DNA of 14,173 nt from Oscillibacter sp. (lineage in GTDB: Bacteria; Bacillota; Clostridia; Oscillospirales; Oscillospiraceae): NCBI GenBank assembly GCA_009773995.1, contig VSMY01000070.1:1-14173 (forward strand), read 5' to 3'. The notes under the pieces were generated by a model. That model had not been told where the DNA came from and made no database searches. It worked only from the letters and a program-made list of their open reading frames with translations. A program made the translations under genes and the position numbers. Positions 5,054 through 12,242 of the stretch are shown here, in pieces (the stretch's first letter is position 1; every line of letters begins with the position of its first letter).

Positions 5054-6883
5054 CTATTCTCCGGGCACCTGGTCCGTCACCATGACCAGGCCCAGCGTGT
5101 CCAGCTCCAGAGTCCGGGGCGTGCCCCGGTACAGGTCGATGACGGAGCGGATTCCCTCCATCTTCTCCCTGGGGACGCAGAAGAGGGTCCCGCCGCCGGA
5201 GGACAGGAGGTACTGGACCTCTGTCTCTCCGGTGTCCTTGTCCACGCCGTGGACCTGGAAGAAGGTCCCGTCTCCCAGCTCCACCGCTTCCCGGTCCTGG
5301 AGAACGTAGGTCCCCTCCCCCAGGTGCTTATCCGCCAGGCCGCTCTGCTCCAGAATCCAGCGGCAGAGGGCGGGACCCGCCTGGGCGTAGAGGGACAGGG
5401 CCTCCTCCGTGTCAAAGCCCTCCTGGGACGGGGCTTCGTAAAAGCCCAGCCCGCGGTGGCAGAGGAAGACCGTGTATTGCACCGGCTGCCGGACCAGATA
5501 CGCCTCCTCGCTCTGGGGATTGATCTGGGGAACCTGATACCAGTCCTGCCGGGAGAGGTCCTCCAGCAGCGCCCCCAGGGCGGCCACGTCCTCCTCCGCC
5601 CCCAGCAGGGGGAGGTTGAAGAGGTAGGCCCCCGGCGCGTCGCCGGTTTCGTGGGAGTAGGAGGCAAAGTCCAGGTCCAGCTCCCGCTCCTGGGCGAAGT
5701 CCTCCAGGGCCCGCCCCACCAGGATGTGGGGGTAGTTGGTCTGGTAGCCCGGCCAGTGTTCCGACCGCTCCCCATAGGGGGAGGCGCGGAAGTACCGCTC
5801 TGGGTCCGCCGCCGGGGCGAAGATGTCCCCGGACACGGCGTGAACAAAGGGCTCGCCGAAGTCCTCCTCCAGCCATTGGGGGGCCGTCTCCGCCCAGCGC
5901 TCCGCCGCCCGCTGGGCGGCGCGCTCGGCCTGGGCGGTTTGCAGGTTGACGCCGACGCCGATGGAGAGGAACACCGCCAGGATGGTGAAGCAGACCGCGA
6001 CGACGGTCTTCCGCCAGAGGGGATAGCTCCGCCAGGCGTTCCGCCAGCCGCTCTTCGCCCTGGCGGCCCGGCGGGCGTCCGCCCGCTTCACCCCCAGAAG
6101 GCGGTAGAGGGGCTTGTAGGCCGGGTATTTGGAGGCGTTCTGGGCCTCGTAGGCGTCAAAGATTGCCCGGCGGATCTCCGGGGACAGGTCCGGGCGCTGG
6201 GCCAGGAAGTCCTCCAGCAGAAAGACGAAGTCCATGTCGGCCCGGACGCTGAGGAACATGGAGCTGTCCAGAAACCGCCGCCATTGGGCGGGGGGCGCGT
6301 CGGAGCGCTCCAGAAGCTCCAGGGCCCGGACCGCCGCCAGCACGGCGGGCCAGGCGTCCTCCTCGTCCAGCTCCCGCTGTTGGCGGGCCTGGGGGGCATA
6401 GCGGGTCCAATTCTTGTGGCGCAGGTCCTCCAGCCTCCGGCGGCGGGCCTCCTGGGCCTCTTCCTCCCCTTCGGCGAAGAGGCGCTCGAAGTCCCACGCG
6501 GGAGGGGCTCCCTCCCCGGCTTCCCCGGCGGGGGCTTCCTCCTCTTCCAGAAGCGCGTCATAGTCCCAATCCGGGGTCTGGGGCTTCTCCTCCGGCGTTT
6601 TGGGAGAGAACGCCCTCTCTTCCGGAAGCTCCTCGTAATTCCAATCGGAGGCGGCCCCGCCCTCCTGCTCCGGCGGGCGCTCCGGCTCTGCGGAAGGCGC
6701 TTCCGCCTGGGCGGCCCTCCGGCGGGCCTGGCGGCCGGCCTCCTGATAGGCGGCGTGGAGGCGCTGGAAGCCCTCCGGGTCCTCCTCCGGGTGGGTGGTT
6801 TTCAGGCGCTGGGCGTAGGCCCGCCGAATCTCCGAAAGCTCCGCCGGGCCGGGGAGGCCCAGCTCGTTCCAGGGCCAGCTCAC
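5054..6883 (-). CDS. Membrane-anchored J-domain protein, partner of the HscC-like Hsp70
   Basis: A 609-residue protein with an N-terminal J-like domain (about 1-55: WPWNELGLPGPAELSEI, RRAYAQRLKTTHPEEDPEGF, QRLHAAYQEA). The HPD tripeptide reads HPE (31-33). A charged linker follows with three W-[ND]-[YF]-[ED]-x-L motifs at W81, W106 and W130. Then comes an alpha-helical region (about 150-270), one predicted transmembrane helix (about 293-314, TVVAVCFTILAVFLSIGVGV) and an approximately 290-residue C-terminal domain I do not recognise. Topology would place the J-domain in the cytoplasm and the C-terminal part outside. The GTG start overlaps the hscC stop by 4 nt (GTGA), indicating coupled translation. 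In E. coli hscC also has adjacent J-protein genes with membrane segments (djlB, djlC), so a dedicated co-chaperone is the best reading. The unknown C-domain leaves the client open. Confidence 0.82.
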   Translation of the reverse strand: MSWPWNELGLPGPAELSEIRRAYAQRLKTTHPEEDPEGFQRLHAAYQEAGRQARRRAAQAEAPSAEPERPPEQEGGAASDWNYEELPEERAFSPKTPEEKPQTPDWDYDALLEEEEAPAGEAGEGAPPAWDFERLFAEGEEEAQEARRRRLEDLRHKNWTRYAPQARQQRELDEEDAWPAVLAAVRALELLERSDAPPAQWRRFLDSSMFLSVRADMDFVFLLEDFLAQRPDLSPEIRRAIFDAYEAQNASKYPAYKPLYRLLGVKRADARRAARAKSGWRNAWRSYPLWRKTVVAVCFTILAVFLSIGVGVNLQTAQAERAAQRAAERWAETAPQWLEEDFGEPFVHAVSGDIFAPAADPERYFRASPYGERSEHWPGYQTNYPHILVGRALEDFAQERELDLDFASYSHETGDAPGAYLFNLPLLGAEEDVAALGALLEDLSRQDWYQVPQINPQSEEAYLVRQPVQYTVFLCHRGLGFYEAPSQEGFDTEEALSLYAQAGPALCRWILEQSGLADKHLGEGTYVLQDREAVELGDGTFFQVHGVDKDTGETEVQYLLSSGGGTLFCVPREKMEGIRSVIDLYRGTPRTLELDTLGLVMVTDQVPGE

Positions 6884-8613
6884 AGGTCCTCCTCCTCATT
6901 GTCAGCGAAGGGCTCCGGCGGGGACAGGGCCGCGTCCCCCAGATAGGCCTCCGCCTGGTCGAAGAAGCGGTCCAGGCGCTTGGTCGCCTTGGCGATTTTC
7001 AGGGTCTCCTGGGTGGAGAGGACCCTTTGATACCAGTCCAGCAGCTCCCCCACCCGCTCCCGGAGGCTCCCCACGGTGACGGCGTACAGCCGTTCCCCCC
7101 GTGCCGCCATGGCCCGGTACTCCTCCTGCTCCCTGGGGTGGAGCTTCAGGCGGGACAGCTCCCGGAGGCGGCGCTCCGCCTCCTCCGGCGTCATGTCCTT
7201 GTTCTGGAGGACCAGGCGCTCCGCGTGGCCCGCCTCGTTCACCACCTCCACCTCCAGAAGGCCGTTGATGTCATAGGTGAAGCGGATGCGCACGGACTGC
7301 TGTCCCCTGGGGGCCGGGGGCACGGGGACCCGAAGCTCCCCCAGCAGGGTGTTGTCCGCGCAGTAGCGGTTTTCCCCCTGGAAGACGCGGACGTCCACCT
7401 TGTCCTGCCCGTCCCGGACGGTGTAGTAAATCCCCATCTTGCTGGTGGGGAGAACGCTGTTGCGCTCGATGATGGGGCTCATCAGGTCCCGGTCCCGCTG
7501 GCTCTCGTTGTAGCGGGCCACCCCCAAAGTGAAGGGGCACACGTCGGTGAGGACCAGCTCCCGAAGGTCCCCCGCCCGGGCCTTCATCCCGGCGCAGATC
7601 CCCGCCCCCAGGGCGATGGCGGTGTCGGGGCGGCTGTCCCGGACGGGCTCCTTCTGAAGCGTCCGGGCGATGTAGCGCCGGACGGCGGGCATGTGGCTGG
7701 AGCCCCCCACCATCACCAGGTCGTCCAGCTCCTGGGGGGAGACGCCGCCGTCCAGGAAGACCCGCTGAATGGGGGCCGTCATCCGCCGGAAGAGGGCCCC
7801 GCACTTGCGGATCAGCCACTCGTTGGAGAGGGTCAGGGCGGCGGAGACGGAGCCGTCGTCCACAGACATAATGACCATCTCCTGATTGGTCAGGGCCATC
7901 TTGCAGGTCTCCGCCTGGCGGAGCAGCAGCTCCTTCTGCCGGGGGGTGAGGCCGTCGAAGTCCAGCCCGCAGTCCTCGCAGAAGCCCCTGGCCACGGCCA
8001 GGTCGAAGTCGGAGCCCCCCAGACGGTTGTCCCCGCTGACGGCGGTGACGCTGACCACGTTTCCAAACCGCTCCACCAGGGACACGTCCAGGGTGCCGCC
8101 CCCCAGGTCGAAGACCAGGCAGACCTTGTCCTCCTCTCCCTGGCCGATGTGGCCCGCCACCGCGGCGGCGGAGGGCTCGTTTACCAGCCGCTCCACCTTG
8201 AGACCCGCCAAGGCGGCGGCCCGCTTCGTGGCGGAGCGCTGAGCCTCGGCAAAGTAGGCGGGCACGCTGACCACCGCCTCCTCCACCGGCTCTCCCAGAT
8301 AGGCCTCCGCGTCCTCCCGCAGGGAGCGGAGCACCAGGGAGGAGAGGTCCTCCGGCGTGAAGGTCCGGCTGCCCAGGCGGAAGGTCTTGGCCGTGCCCAT
8401 GAAGCGCTTGAACCGGGCGGCGGTCCGCTCCGGGTGGGAGATGAGCCGGTCCCGGGCCGCCCGGCCCACCAGGACGCCGCCGTCCTCGTCCACGCTGACC
8501 ACGCTGGGGGTCAGGAAGTCCCCGGCGGCGTTGGGGATGAGCTCGCTCCGCCCGTTCCGCCACACGGCGGCCAGGGAGTTGGTGGTGCCCAGGTCAATGC
8601 CGATGATTGCCAT
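6880..8613 (-). CDS. hscC: HscC-like Hsp70 chaperone
   Basis: A 577-residue Hsp70, shorter than DnaK (about 610-640) and close to E. coli HscC (about 556). The ATPase domain is complete: IGIDLGTTNSLAAV (4-17, phosphate 1), VSVPAYF, NEPSAAAVAG, DLGGGTLDVS (169-178, phosphate 2) and MVGGSSHMP (301-309, adenosine). The linker and start of the substrate-binding domain read ELVLTDVCPFTLGV (352-365); VCPFTLG is the HscC form of DnaK's VTPLSLG. The lid is short and ends in the acidic NEEEDL, which is EEVD-like but not canonical. ATG start is downstream of a good promoter (-10 TATGAT), with only a weak GGGG ribosome site. No CIRCE inverted repeat or grpE lies nearby, which argues against classical HrcA heat-shock control. 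The J-protein gene overlaps its 3' end. Confidence 0.92.
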   Translation of the reverse strand: MAIIGIDLGTTNSLAAVWRNGRSELIPNAAGDFLTPSVVSVDEDGGVLVGRAARDRLISHPERTAARFKRFMGTAKTFRLGSRTFTPEDLSSLVLRSLREDAEAYLGEPVEEAVVSVPAYFAEAQRSATKRAAALAGLKVERLVNEPSAAAVAGHIGQGEEDKVCLVFDLGGGTLDVSLVERFGNVVSVTAVSGDNRLGGSDFDLAVARGFCEDCGLDFDGLTPRQKELLLRQAETCKMALTNQEMVIMSVDDGSVSAALTLSNEWLIRKCGALFRRMTAPIQRVFLDGGVSPQELDDLVMVGGSSHMPAVRRYIARTLQKEPVRDSRPDTAIALGAGICAGMKARAGDLRELVLTDVCPFTLGVARYNESQRDRDLMSPIIERNSVLPTSKMGIYYTVRDGQDKVDVRVFQGENRYCADNTLLGELRVPVPPAPRGQQSVRIRFTYDINGLLEVEVVNEAGHAERLVLQNKDMTPEEAERRLRELSRLKLHPREQEEYRAMAARGERLYAVTVGSLRERVGELLDWYQRVLSTQETLKIAKATKRLDRFFDQAEAYLGDAALSPPEPFADNEEEDL

Positions 8614-8646
8614 GTCATGTCCCCGCTTTCGTCATTTGCTGAGGAT

Positions 8647-8675
8647 ATCATAGCACCCGGAAAGGGGGTTTGCAA
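8647..8675 (-). promoter_or_regulatory. Promoter of the hscC-J protein operon
   Basis: On the - strand: -35 TTGCAA (8675-8670), 17-bp spacer, -10 TATGAT (8652-8647) with extended TGc. The leader to the ATG at 8613 is about 28 nt. It is divergent from the methyltransferase promoter at 8738-8765. The remaining intergenic sequence shows nothing else. Confidence 0.8.
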
Positions 8676-8737
8676 GGGTAAACGCCGCCTTCGGGGCCCT
8701 GAACGGGATTGCGGGCCTGGAATTTATGAAGGGGGTA

Positions 8738-8765
8738 TTGAAAAACCGGCGGGTTTTGCTATAAT
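8738..8765 (+). promoter_or_regulatory. Promoter of the restriction-modification operon
   Basis: -35 TTGAAA (8738-8743), 16-bp spacer, consensus -10 TATAAT (8760-8765) with extended TGc. Transcription starts near 8772, giving a leader of about 30 nt before the methyltransferase ATG. Confidence 0.78.
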
Positions 8766-8802
8766 GGAATCGGCTGAGTCTGTGGAAAAGGAGGCGGGAA
8801 GG

Positions 8803-9645
8803 ATGGCGGAGAATCCATTGGCGGCGCCGGTGGTGAAGTGGGTCGGCGGAAAACGCCAGCTGCTGAGCGAGATCGTCCCCTTGTTTCCCAAGCGGATTTC
8901 CTCCTACTGCGAGCCTTTCCTGGGCGGAGGGGCCGTGCTGTTTTCCATTCAGCCCTCCAGGGCGATTGTAAACGACCTGAACGGGGACCTGATCGCGGTC
9001 TACGAGGTGATCCGCGACGACGTGGAGGCCCTGATCGAAGACCTCAAGCGGCACGAAAACACCTCGGAGTACTTTTATAAAATCAGGGACCTGGACCGGG
9101 ACCGGGCGGCCTACCAGGCCATGTCGAAGGTGGAGCGGGCCTCCAGGCTGATTTACCTGAACAAGACCTGCTTCAACGGGCTGTTCCGGGTGAACTCCGC
9201 CGGGGAGTTCAACACGCCCTTCGGGCGCTACCGAAACCCCAACATTGTAAACGAGCCGGTTCTGCGGGCGGTAAACCGCTATTTCGCCGCCGGCGGCGTC
9301 ACGTTTTTCCATGAGGATTTCGCCAGGACCCTGGACCGGGTCGAACCGGGGGGGCTGGCCTATCTGGATCCCCCCTATGACCCCGTTTCCGATACGGCGA
9401 GCTTCACGGGCTACAGCAAGGGGGGCTTTGACAAAAACGAGCAGCGCAGGCTGAAGCAGTGCTGCGACGATCTGACGCGGCGGGGCGTAAAATTCGTCCT
9501 CTCCAACTCCGCCACGGACTTCATCAAGGACCTGTATAAAGACTATGAAATCATCGTGGTGAAGGCGAAGCGGGCCATCAACGCCGACGCCAGCCGGCGG
9601 GGGGCGGTGGAGGAGGTGCTGATCCGAAACTATGGGAGTGAATGA
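8803..9645 (+). CDS. DNA adenine N6-methyltransferase, Dam/DpnM class
   Basis: This SAM-dependent enzyme methylates adenine in duplex DNA to protect host sites from the nuclease that follows. It has 280 residues, typical of the D12 (alpha) class. Motifs in order: KWVGGKRQLL (12-21, motif X), EPFLGGGAVLF (37-47, SAM-binding motif I), the KTCFNGLFRVNS and GEFNTPFGRY segments of the Dam/DpnM/EcoRV family, and catalytic DPPY (189-192). The segment NGL-R-N-GEFN-PFGRY suggests recognition of GATC or a GAT-containing site, but specificity cannot be fixed by eye. Start: ATG 8803 follows AAGGAGG by 8 nt. The frame is open far upstream, but only as the mirror of hscC, and the ATG at 8764 lies in the -10 box. 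Codon use has more A/T at third positions than the flanking genes, as expected for an acquired R-M cassette. Confidence 0.93.
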   Translation: MAENPLAAPVVKWVGGKRQLLSEIVPLFPKRISSYCEPFLGGGAVLFSIQPSRAIVNDLNGDLIAVYEVIRDDVEALIEDLKRHENTSEYFYKIRDLDRDRAAYQAMSKVERASRLIYLNKTCFNGLFRVNSAGEFNTPFGRYRNPNIVNEPVLRAVNRYFAAGGVTFFHEDFARTLDRVEPGGLAYLDPPYDPVSDTASFTGYSKGGFDKNEQRRLKQCCDDLTRRGVKFVLSNSATDFIKDLYKDYEIIVVKAKRAINADASRRGAVEEVLIRNYGSE

Positions 9646-10915
9646 CGCCGCTTGGGAGAAGCTGTTTGACAAGTACCGCATTCTCAAGGAGATCGGGCGG
9701 AAGGGCTGGTTTTCCATATCGGCGGCCCAGATCAAGGAGTTCCGGGAGCCCAGGCTGATGACCAAGTTCGACCACAGGGTGAACCTCCCCGCCGTCTTCG
9801 CGGAGAACGGCCTGGCGATTCTGCCGGTCAGCCGGGGGGACTACGTGATCTCCTCCTTCGCGGCCTATCACGACTTTGAAGAGCCCGGCGGAAACGTTCA
9901 GCGGGCCTTTATTCCCCCGGCGCTTCAGAGCCTCGCGCCCCGGTTTCTTGTCAGCGAGGCCGTCGCATTGAACTGCGCGTATAACTGCGGAATCCTGAAC
10001 GATTTCCTGGAGGAGCCCGGCCCCCTTGCCCCCACGGTCAGCGGGCGCATGAGCTCCGGCGGCTTTGCGTTCCGCATTGACTCGTCCCGCGGCCCGATGT
10101 CCGTGGAGGTGCGCAACTCCCAGATTGAGATTGACGCCGCCTATGAGGGGCCCCGCTTCCTCTCCCTTTTTGAGGCGAAGCGGGACCTGGCCGGCGACTT
10201 CCTCGTCCGGCAGCTGTATTACCCCTTCCGCGTTTGGAGCGGGCGGGTGGCAAAGCCGGTGAAGACCGTGTTCCTGGTCTTTTCAAACGGCACGTTCTAC
10301 CTGTACCAGTATCAATTCCGGGACCCCGGAAATTACAGCTCCCTGGAGCTGGTCAAGCAGAAAAACTACGTCGTCGCCACGGAGATCCGGCAGTCCGACG
10401 TGGAGGACCTTCTAAGAACCGTGCCCCCGGCGGAGGAGCCGGGCGTCCCCTTCCCCCAAGCGGACCGGATGTCCCGCGTGGTGAACCTGATGGAGCTTTT
10501 GAACGAGCGTCCCATGACAAAGCAGGACATTACGTCGGAATACGCCTTCGACGAGCGGCAGACCAACTACTACGCGGACGCGGGGCGCTACCTGGGGTTC
10601 ATCGAAAAGGGCTGCGACGCGGAGGGCAATATCCTGTTTTGGCTCTCCGATTCCGGACGGCGGGTCATGGGGATGGGCTACAGGGAGCGCCAGCTGGCCA
10701 TTGCGGCGGAGATTTTGCGGCACAGGGTATTCCGCGACGCCCTGGAGCTGTGCCTGCGTTGGCGGGAAATGCCGGATAGGCGGACCGTCGTCCAGATTAT
10801 GAGGCAATCGGGCCTCTATCGCGTGGAGGCCGACAGCACCTATCTGCGGCGGGCCTCCACCGTCGTGGGCTGGGTAAACTGGATTTTGGGAATCATTCAA
10901 GAGCGGGCTGTATAA
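9632..10915 (+). CDS. Probable type II restriction endonuclease (PD-(D/E)XK)
   Basis: A 427-residue protein whose ATG lies inside the 3' end of the methyltransferase gene (14-nt overlap), so the two are expressed together. A PD-(D/E)XK core is visible: QIEID168, then FLSLFE181-A-K183, followed by RDLAGDFLVRQLYYPFRVW, a helix typical of restriction nucleases. After the core come beta-rich VFLVFSNGTFYLYQYQF and a C-terminal part (about 270-427) that looks winged-helix-like (NLMELLNERPMTKQDI, then a tyrosine-rich YYADAGRYLGFI). The N-terminal half probably recognises DNA. Ribosome site: AGGAGG (9611-9616) is 15 nt before the ATG, rather far; GTG 9638 is an alternative start. I do not recognise a named enzyme. 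Its site is presumably that of the partner methylase. A hairpin terminator follows directly. Confidence 0.82.
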   Translation: MGVNDAAWEKLFDKYRILKEIGRKGWFSISAAQIKEFREPRLMTKFDHRVNLPAVFAENGLAILPVSRGDYVISSFAAYHDFEEPGGNVQRAFIPPALQSLAPRFLVSEAVALNCAYNCGILNDFLEEPGPLAPTVSGRMSSGGFAFRIDSSRGPMSVEVRNSQIEIDAAYEGPRFLSLFEAKRDLAGDFLVRQLYYPFRVWSGRVAKPVKTVFLVFSNGTFYLYQYQFRDPGNYSSLELVKQKNYVVATEIRQSDVEDLLRTVPPAEEPGVPFPQADRMSRVVNLMELLNERPMTKQDITSEYAFDERQTNYYADAGRYLGFIEKGCDAEGNILFWLSDSGRRVMGMGYRERQLAIAAEILRHRVFRDALELCLRWREMPDRRTVVQIMRQSGLYRVEADSTYLRRASTVVGWVNWILGIIQERAV

Positions 10916-10920
10916 ATCGC

Positions 10921-10956
10921 AAGGGGCGCTTATCGGAAAGATAAGCGCCCCTTTGT
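10921..10956. terminator. Intrinsic terminator after the restriction gene
   Basis: 14-bp perfect stem AAGGGGCGCTTATC (10921-10934) with GATAAGCGCCCCTT (10940-10953), loop GGAAA, then TTTGTCCTT. It lies between convergent genes, 6 nt after the nuclease stop and 25 nt from the end of the SLH gene on the other strand, and may act for both. Confidence 0.85.
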
Positions 10957-10978
10957 CCTTGCAGAAAACGGTTCTCCG

Positions 10979-12151
10979 TTACCTCCAGCGGCGGTAGACC
11001 GTGGTGAAGTCCCCGGCGTCCACCAGGCCGGAGAGGGGACCCCACTGGCCCCAGTCCACCTTTCCGTTCTTTTCCAGCTCGCAGGCGGTATAGGTGTCCT
11101 CCTCCCGGTCTATGCCGGTGAGAATCAGCACCCGCTCCACGCTGTCAAACTGAATGTAGATCACATCTCCCACGGCCGGGGCGGGGAGCTGGCGGTGCTG
11201 GGTGACGGGGGACTCCTCGCCGAAGACGAAGTCGCTGACCGCCAGGCCAAAGGAGAGGCAGCCGTGGGTGGGGCTGAACTGGGGGGCGAGATAGTTATAG
11301 CGCATGGTGTCGCTCCAGACCGTGCCGTCGGGACAGCCCTGCTTCACCAGTTCCAGGAGTTCCTGAATGTTCTCCTCCGTCCGGGACTTACCGTTGGGGA
11401 GGCGGCCCTCCTTGCAGAGGGGGGTCTCCCGGTTCACCCGGTTCATCATCTCCTGGACCGTCTCGTCCCCCTGGAGACCGAAGGCGGGCATCTCTTTTAC
11501 CTCCACCCCCGCGTCCGGGTCCTCCGGGATCTCATAGGGGCCGTTCAGAAGCTCGTCCAGCCGGGACCAGAGGACGGCGGCCTGGGCCCGGTTCAGGGTG
11601 TCCGTTCCGGCGAAGCGGCCGTCGCTTCGGCCCTTCAGGATACCGTGCCCCCAGCAGGTGAAAACGGCGCTGAGGTATCCGTCGGGAATCTCGTCCCAGT
11701 CGGTGATCTCCGAGGTGGAGAGGTGGATGGTTTCCTGGAACACCTTCTTTTGGAGAGACAGGTTGTAGACGATTTGGGCCATGTCATAGCGGCTCAAGGG
11801 CTCGTTGACGTAGCGGTCCCAGCGCTTCCCCAGGTCCCGCCAGGTCTTCTCCACCGACGTGCCCGCAAGAACGGGGAGGCAGGCCGTCATGGCCTGGTAC
11901 TTCCCCTCCGGGGCGGCGGCCAGCTCCTCCGCGAGGAAGGAGCGGGTGAGCATGGCGCAGAACTGGGCGGCGGTGACGTCCCGCGTGGGCTGGAAGGAGC
12001 CGTCGCCGTAGCCGTTCACCACCCCGGCGTCCACGGCTCGCCGGATTTCCTCCCCGGCCCAGTGGTCCGCCGGGAGGTCGTAAAAGTCCGCCGCCCGGAC
12101 CGGGAGGATCAGGCAGAGAAGGGCCAGCAGGGGCAGGAAGATTTTTTTCAT
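10979..12151 (-). CDS. Secreted SLH protein with degenerate cysteine-hydrolase-like C-domain
   Basis: A 390-residue exported protein. Start: ATG 12151 follows AAGGAG by 11 nt; a GTG at 12163 would add four residues but overlaps that ribosome site. The signal peptide is MKKIFLPLLALLCLILPVRA with likely cleavage after VRA (20). SLH 1 covers about 22-71 (FYDLPADHWAGEEI to FCAMLTRSF) and another SLH covers about 150-203 (ITDWDEIPDGYLSAVFTC to AAVLWSRLDELL). The region between them is a weaker SLH-like unit. The C-terminal region (about 290-390) has HGC298-LSFGLAVSDFVFG, GDVIYI and CELEKNGKVDWGQ, a pattern I know from NlpC/CHAP-like cysteine domains in clostridial surface proteins. The histidine normally expected before V-I-L is Arg340 here. 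It has its own promoter (12186-12214). Cell-wall anchoring is well supported; enzymatic activity is doubtful. Confidence 0.85.
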   Translation of the reverse strand: MKKIFLPLLALLCLILPVRAADFYDLPADHWAGEEIRRAVDAGVVNGYGDGSFQPTRDVTAAQFCAMLTRSFLAEELAAAPEGKYQAMTACLPVLAGTSVEKTWRDLGKRWDRYVNEPLSRYDMAQIVYNLSLQKKVFQETIHLSTSEITDWDEIPDGYLSAVFTCWGHGILKGRSDGRFAGTDTLNRAQAAVLWSRLDELLNGPYEIPEDPDAGVEVKEMPAFGLQGDETVQEMMNRVNRETPLCKEGRLPNGKSRTEENIQELLELVKQGCPDGTVWSDTMRYNYLAPQFSPTHGCLSFGLAVSDFVFGEESPVTQHRQLPAPAVGDVIYIQFDSVERVLILTGIDREEDTYTACELEKNGKVDWGQWGPLSGLVDAGDFTTVYRRWR

Positions 12152-12185
12152 AGATCGGGGCACTCCTTTTTAATGGGTTATCCCC

Positions 12186-12214
12186 ATCTTACCACGCCCT
12201 GTGGAAAACCGCAA
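12186..12214 (-). promoter_or_regulatory. Promoter of the SLH protein gene
   Basis: On the - strand: -35 TTGCGG (12214-12209), 17-bp spacer, -10 TAAGAT (12191-12186) with extended TGg. It lies in the gap after the flavoprotein gene, showing that the SLH gene can be transcribed independently. No strong terminator separates the two genes; only a 5-bp CCAGA/TCTGG hairpin follows the flavoprotein stop. Confidence 0.75.
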
Positions 12215-12242
12215 GGCGCACCCTCCAGAGTTCAAAATCTGG

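Noticed and set aside
5045..6946. 633-codon open frame on + opposite the J-protein gene
   Set aside because: Biased GC third positions keep antisense frames open. The - strand has the J-domain, transmembrane helix and coupling to hscC, whereas the + translation has no recognisable motif.
7027..8802. Very long open frame on + upstream of and in frame with the methyltransferase, across the hscC region
   Set aside because: It is the mirror of hscC, whose Hsp70 motifs are unambiguous on the - strand. The translation is a low-complexity Gly/Pro/Val/His product of GC-rich codons, and the methyltransferase has a clear SD-ATG at 8803.
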